From: Planctomycetota bacterium
GTDB lineage: Bacteria > Planctomycetota > Phycisphaerae > Phycisphaerales > SM1A02
DNA: 10,142 nt
Direction: 5' to 3'
Assembly: GCA_014381385.1 (NCBI GenBank)
Contig: JACNLR010000050.1
Location: forward strand, 1 to 10,142
Below are positions 5,966 to 10,142 of the stretch, in pieces. Each line of letters opens with the position of its first letter. Within the stretch, counting starts at the first letter, position 1. Position numbers and translations under genes: made by a program. The notes below the pieces were generated by a model. The model saw only the letters and a list, made by a program, of their open reading frames with translations, was not told the origin of the DNA and ran no database searches.

Positions 5966-7951
5966 CTACTTGCGGTCGATAGTACTCGCTGGAGTATTAC
6001 TTTTGGATTCTTCTTCAGCTTTTTTGGCTTCAATAGCCATTCTCTGTCGCCAAGCATCGAGCCCTGGGGGTTGCGGGAATGCATCGTCAAAAGATCGAAC
6101 TGTGCTTAGAGGGTGGTTTTTATACTGGGTCATTAGACGTGGGCCAATTCTGTCGTAAACGCGAGGACGAAGCCCTTGTTCCAGTCTATCGACACCGGAC
6201 CAAATTGCCATTCGTTCTTCTATTGGCACCGTTGGGTCAACCATAAGCTGCTCAAAAGTGATTTGTGCGCTCGATTCAAGTGCACCAATAAGATCCTTTA
6301 CCCTACCTGTGCCAAACTTGGTTGTGTAATTGTTGTAATCGTTATTTTTAAATTCATTTGTCACTTGGTGCGCAAATTTCAAAGCCTCATGAAACACTTC
6401 AGGACGATTTTGCCCAATACCAACACGGTAACCGTATCGTAGTGCAGAGGAAACATCACTTATAGCAACAGCCGGAAGTCTTTCGTACTCACCCTTGGCT
6501 CGGTCTCGCACCCACACATCAAGCGGGACTTTATAAACATTATTAGGTGGTATAGCGCCAGTTCCAAAATATTGATCAAGTTTGTTGAGGAGCGTCTGTG
6601 CTCTATCTAACTCACCCTGTCTATATTGTTCTCGTACTGCAAAGCCGAGGAAGTTGCGCATAAAAGTTGTAAAGGTGTCGCTGCCAGCGCCTTGGACAAA
6701 GAAATGTTTTTTGTACAATTCGTTCCAGAGACCATCTCGATTCTCGTCACCTATGACAGCATCGATAAATCTTGGATCTGGAAATCTCCCCGGGACTTCT
6801 TTTGAGAATGGGTCATACGAAATGCGTCCTGATCGCGCTAGAGATTGCAATGCCTGTAGTTGCACGCGATCTGTATTAAGAATTTTATAGACATCTTCTG
6901 ATTTAAATCGGCCTTTGCCAACCTCAGCACCCCTTCTTGCCCAGTAAAACGCATGCGCTTGCGGATGACGCCAATCAAGTGGGCCCCCTACTTTCGTATA
7001 CTCGTACATCAACTGAGGATCCATATTGTAATTGTCTTTGAGAACTTGTTTACGGTAAGTCGCAAGCAATAACTTCCACGCTGCAGAGTATTTTGGGTCT
7101 TTGTATAACAAATCTAATTGATTGAAATAAGGAGATTGAGAGCGAAGTGAAGCTTCTAAACCAGTTTCACTTGCAACAAGAGAGTGTTGGTGGATTGAAT
7201 CAAGTTGAGCTATTTGTGCTAACAATCGTTCTGGCGATAGTGTACTTTCTTCGTAGTCCAAAGAACTTTGCTCAAGTTGGTCAAGCAGTTCTTCAAGAAT
7301 CGGCAACTGCCGAATAGCTTCTTGGGTAGTTCTGGGAGCGTCAGCAATCTCTTTCATCCAGAGCACTCGGTCATTCCAACTGTCTGGTGGTTCGCCAAGT
7401 ATATTGTGCCACCGCTCTGCAAGTTTACGCTTGTAGTACAAATGTGCATCGTCTGAATTGCCATTTAACTTGTGCATGAAAAAGAAGGCAAGTTCTTTAT
7501 GGAGAACCATATCATCTGGATTTGCGCGTAAGCCTTTCTCGCGCAATAGACGTATGCCTTCATTGACCCACTCCCAGCGTTCCTCAATAGTATGGGTTGC
7601 AACAGATATGTTGTACGCCATATTGTGTGCATGGAATACCCATACCTGCGGGAATCGGGGTTGGAGTTTTGTGATGAGTTCTGCATCTGCCATGACTTCA
7701 AAATAGAGACCATCGCGTTGCATCTGTTGAATTTTTATCCATAGATAATCAACAAGAAGACCTCGCAATGCACCAATCGACATGCCCACAGTATTCACCC
7801 AATCAGGAGCGCCATCGACAACGTTGTTTGTATATCTGAGGGTGTTTACTTCAGCTTCTTCAAGAATAGTTGGTAGCATTGCGCCGCCCATGGTAAGTGA
7901 GGTAGCAGCAACGAAAGCAGAGGACAATTGAATGACACGGTCACGTTTCAT
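5966..7951 (-). CDS. membrane-anchored helical-repeat (TPR-like) protein, partner of ABC-2 permease
   Basis: A 661-residue protein without a recognised enzymatic domain. An N-terminal MKRDR followed by a hydrophobic stretch (8-30) looks like a signal anchor, placing the rest outside the cytoplasm. Residues 60-185 carry a run that I recall from conserved proteins of planctomycetes and verrucomicrobia: LLVDYLWIKIQQMQ, ELITKLQPRFPQVWVFHAHN, then NPDDMVLHKELAFFFMHK and DDAHLYYKRKLAERW. Its helix pairs resemble TPR units. A second helical segment lies near 425-465 (FLGFAVREQYRQGELDRAQTL). The tail (638-661) is charged and probably disordered. It starts 5 bases after the permease stop, so it is the last gene of that operon. 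The likely role is a scaffold for the transporter; this is inference from position and topology. Confidence 0.72.
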   Translation of the reverse strand: MKRDRVIQLSSAFVAATSLTMGGAMLPTILEEAEVNTLRYTNNVVDGAPDWVNTVGMSIGALRGLLVDYLWIKIQQMQRDGLYFEVMADAELITKLQPRFPQVWVFHAHNMAYNISVATHTIEERWEWVNEGIRLLREKGLRANPDDMVLHKELAFFFMHKLNGNSDDAHLYYKRKLAERWHNILGEPPDSWNDRVLWMKEIADAPRTTQEAIRQLPILEELLDQLEQSSLDYEESTLSPERLLAQIAQLDSIHQHSLVASETGLEASLRSQSPYFNQLDLLYKDPKYSAAWKLLLATYRKQVLKDNYNMDPQLMYEYTKVGGPLDWRHPQAHAFYWARRGAEVGKGRFKSEDVYKILNTDRVQLQALQSLARSGRISYDPFSKEVPGRFPDPRFIDAVIGDENRDGLWNELYKKHFFVQGAGSDTFTTFMRNFLGFAVREQYRQGELDRAQTLLNKLDQYFGTGAIPPNNVYKVPLDVWVRDRAKGEYERLPAVAISDVSSALRYGYRVGIGQNRPEVFHEALKFAHQVTNEFKNNDYNNYTTKFGTGRVKDLIGALESSAQITFEQLMVDPTVPIEERMAIWSGVDRLEQGLRPRVYDRIGPRLMTQYKNHPLSTVRSFDDAFPQPPGLDAWRQRMAIEAKKAEEESKSNTPASTIDRK

Positions 7952-7956
7952 TTACT

Positions 7957-10017
7957 CTATCCGCCGCTTCCGCTGTAAATGGCTAATTGACGTTTCTTGA
8001 GAACGTACGTCCCAATGCCTAGCGCTAGCCCAGACCAGAGAATTCCAATAGTGATGATTCCCTTAAATACGGATGCCCACGAGACGAGCATGCCATTGAC
8101 AAGTTGGTCTGTTGGGCGTTGTGCACCAAAACCATCAAGAGCGTATACCATCGCAGTGGCAATACTTCTGATGACGTTTTCAAATGTCCACTGTATGATT
8201 TGTCCGACATTGCTGAAATCAACACCTGAAGTTGGCGGTGGTATGTATCCTTGTAAAGCAGTGGATAAATAGGGCGCGAGTGTCCCACAAACAAAAATGG
8301 TTAAGGTCACGAGACATGCGACAGGGAAACTTAAAAACGTTGAAGCAGCAAGAGCGATTGCAGCAAGAAATGCTAACTTAATCCAAAGGACAAGCATCGC
8401 TCTAAAAAAGTTAGGTTCGAAATCGCCGACTCTATACAGCAACTTAATGCCGCCCTTGTCAAAACTCAGAGCACCCATGCCACGATCAGACAGCGGAGGC
8501 AAGTGTAAATTAAATATTGATATCTCAAGGACGCCTTCGTCGTTAATGAGGTACGCAGGAACCATAGTGACGTGTGTCATCGTTGGTATATAGGTGATGA
8601 TATGACTTGTCGTTGAATCGTTGTTGTACATCAAGCCAGCTTCAAAGGTTTCGTGTTCATCTGATTGGGCGATATGAAAACGATATTTAAATGCAAGCGG
8701 AGTCCCCATTGCTTTTGCGTGTTGTAATCCTTCGAACCGATAGGTTTGTGAGGACACTTGCTCTCCACGTTTTGGGGGAATAGATCGTTGTTGAGCCAGA
8801 AATTGTTCTTGTAAATCTTCACGTAACTTTTTACGAAGTGGCAGTTGAATCGATTTGTTTTCCCGTAAATCTTCATCAAGTTCAACTGCTTGATCAACCC
8901 GAAGTGAGAGTTGTTCTTCTGTTAAAGTTGTATAGACTGGCTGGGCTTCAATTCTCGCGGTTAATATTTCTTCTTCGACTGCAATGCGGTCAAGCTCTCC
9001 TTGCATGCCATCTGCAACTGGTGCGGAACGTAGATACTGCAGGTAGACAAAAACAGAAACACTAGCGATAGTTAATATTGCTAAATTCAATGAAAGTACA
9101 CCAACCCACTTTCCAAGTAAGTACCCAATTTTACTCACGGGCTTGGTGAGTACTTGCCAAATTTGTCGGTCACGAATTTCGAATGCAACTGTTGCACAAC
9201 AGAGAAATACAGTTAAAAAAGCAGCAATACTGAAAGTGACACCAAGTGAACGGCTTAGCAATGTTTGAATGCGGTGCCGCAGCGGTGACGCTGGGTCCAG
9301 CATAATTGGGACGAGCGGTAGTAGCACGAGGAGTATCATCAAAAATGCAATTGAGAGTCGGGTTCTCGTTGATTCGAGCAAGACACCCCTTGCTACAGTA
9401 GTCACCTGATTAGGAGCACGAAGTAGAAGCATCAAAATCGTAATGAGAAGGTGATAACTAAAACCTAAAATGCACATGCCAGCTACTGCAATTGAAATTT
9501 TGGGAGCACCAATCCATAGAAAGAAATACCAAGATGAACTGCCAATAACGAGTGCATAGAGGAGAGCTGGAAACAAGCCTAGCCAGATCGCAGCAATACC
9601 CCAGACAAGAGTAATGCAAGCAAGTACCCAAATCATACTGGGATTGATGAGAAGCCATGAAGGTATCCAGCGCGGAATGCTATTTCGAAGAACAAGAGAT
9701 GTGACTCCAGCGGGATCAATAACATCGCCATTGTCTGCAAGGATGTTAAAATTCTTTAGTCTCTCATCACCAAACGGAACCTCATTGATGAGGATGAAGC
9801 CCGTCTCTTCTAACTGTTGCGCAGCGATACCAAGTTCGTCACCTGTAAGAATTTCGAATATATCATGTCGATTATTGTGTAACGCGTATGTGCTTCTAAG
9901 TACAGGCACAGCAATCACTGCGACGAGAAGAACAAAAATAATAGTTAATGCAATTCGAGAGGAGCCTTTTTGTTGCCAGACATGGAACTTGTGGTGAATT
10001 TCGAGAAGTGTTTTCAC
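7957..10017 (-). CDS. ABC-2 type permease with large periplasmic domain
   Basis: A 686-residue membrane protein with about ten hydrophobic segments, near 22-40, 128-147, 150-170, 175-198, 220-239, 258-278, 304-328, 540-562, 565-586 and 649-672. The cytoplasmic loop EIRDRQIWQVLTKPVSKIGY (280-299) followed by LLGKWVGV is the typical ABC-2/NosY-like coupling region that meets the ATPase. Positive charges (RAPNQV...RTR, RDRQ...KPVSK, KKRQ) fall on one side and agree with the cytoplasm. Two soluble parts then lie outside: 41-127, and 329-539, which combines a charged coiled-coil-like stretch (340-410) with a probable beta domain (420-535). The start is GTG, overlapping the previous stop as GTGA, with AGGA at 10027-10024. 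The ATP-binding partner should be the gene just upstream, mostly outside the window. Substrate unknown. Confidence 0.82.
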   Translation of the reverse strand: MKTLLEIHHKFHVWQQKGSSRIALTIIFVLLVAVIAVPVLRSTYALHNNRHDIFEILTGDELGIAAQQLEETGFILINEVPFGDERLKNFNILADNGDVIDPAGVTSLVLRNSIPRWIPSWLLINPSMIWVLACITLVWGIAAIWLGLFPALLYALVIGSSSWYFFLWIGAPKISIAVAGMCILGFSYHLLITILMLLLRAPNQVTTVARGVLLESTRTRLSIAFLMILLVLLPLVPIMLDPASPLRHRIQTLLSRSLGVTFSIAAFLTVFLCCATVAFEIRDRQIWQVLTKPVSKIGYLLGKWVGVLSLNLAILTIASVSVFVYLQYLRSAPVADGMQGELDRIAVEEEILTARIEAQPVYTTLTEEQLSLRVDQAVELDEDLRENKSIQLPLRKKLREDLQEQFLAQQRSIPPKRGEQVSSQTYRFEGLQHAKAMGTPLAFKYRFHIAQSDEHETFEAGLMYNNDSTTSHIITYIPTMTHVTMVPAYLINDEGVLEISIFNLHLPPLSDRGMGALSFDKGGIKLLYRVGDFEPNFFRAMLVLWIKLAFLAAIALAASTFLSFPVACLVTLTIFVCGTLAPYLSTALQGYIPPPTSGVDFSNVGQIIQWTFENVIRSIATAMVYALDGFGAQRPTDQLVNGMLVSWASVFKGIITIGILWSGLALGIGTYVLKKRQLAIYSGSGG

Positions 10018-10142
10018 TGGGAATCCTGTGATTCATTATCAGCATTGTCGTTGAGTAAAGAATCAATGACTGATTTGTCTGCACCCCCTGGAGCTTTCAT
10101 TGGCTCAACTTGTTCAGTAGACCTTGTTGACAGGTCATCAGT
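10014..10142 (-). CDS. C-terminal end of an upstream gene, probably the ABC ATP-binding subunit (partial)
   Basis: One minus-strand frame is open from the right edge to a TGA at 10016-10014 that overlaps the permease GTG start. It codes for 42 residues rich in Ser, Asp, Asn and Gln (ends NADNESQDSQ), a flexible acidic tail with no motif. Assignment to the ATPase rests only on the four-base overlap with an ABC-2 permease gene, since such operons usually begin with the ATPase. Confidence 0.5.
   Translation of the reverse strand, partial: TDDLSTRSTEQVEPMKAPGGADKSVIDSLLNDNADNESQDSQ

Noticed and set aside
5961..5986. Repeated AGTACT palindromes at 5962-5967 and 5981-5986 as an attachment or regulatory site
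   Set aside because: The six-base palindromes are short, and one overlaps the stop codon of the repeat-protein gene. There is no integrase or other mobile gene nearby.
1..10142. CRISPR arrays, transposons, tRNA or rRNA genes
   Set aside because: No regular direct repeats with spacers and no transposase or integrase motifs. The gaps between genes (largest 161 bases) hold no tRNA-like cloverleaf that I could recognise.

Overview
The window looks like a chromosomal core region from a bacterium of the Planctomycetota, most likely a Phycisphaerae-like lineage. Three things point there. A secreted protein carries tandem six-cysteine 'GACC' repeats and ends in a short dockerin-like double EF-hand unit, a combination I know mainly from that group. 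A short omega subunit has the GGRFKLTALIQ signature. A long ABC-2 permease is paired with a membrane-anchored helical-repeat protein. Lineage is inferred from protein style only; there is no rRNA gene. I see no mobile element, CRISPR array, tRNA or rRNA, and gene density is high, with no gap over about 165 bases.

Layout. Bases 1-590 (+) hold the 3' part of a primary-type sigma factor gene, regions 2.3 to 4.2. Facing it on the minus strand is a run with transcription order rpoZ (3397-3149), coaC (3159-2572), the dockerin/GACC secreted protein (2520-1048) and a tandem-ACT protein (1037-627). The rpoZ promoter (GTGACA-N17-TATAAT) is clear. The secreted-protein gene appears to have its own promoter (TTGACT-N17-CATAAT), whose spacer is filled by a perfect 7-bp inverted repeat.

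Divergent from rpoZ is a tightly coupled plus-strand set: a ClC chloride channel/transporter with two CBS domains (3559-5373), rnpA (5373-5705) and yidD (5705-5932), each starting on the last base of the previous stop codon. The usual partners rpmH and yidC are not next to rnpA/yidD.

Converging on yidD is a minus-strand operon that enters from the right edge: the 42-residue acidic tail of an unseen protein (to 10014, probably an ABC ATPase by context), an ABC-2 type permease with a large predicted periplasmic domain (10017-7957), and a membrane-anchored helical-repeat protein (7951-5966). The GTGA overlap and 5-bp gap indicate one transcription unit, and predicted topology puts the large soluble parts of the last two on the same side of the membrane.

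Most of the window is housekeeping: transcription (sigma, omega), coenzyme A synthesis, tRNA processing and membrane insertion. The least characterised parts are the permease/repeat-protein operon and the GACC/dockerin secreted protein. Two sequence details deserve attention. Sigma region 2.4 has His where the primary sigma usually has the -12-contacting Gln. The ClC protein lacks both the chloride-coordinating Ser motif and the internal proton glutamate.
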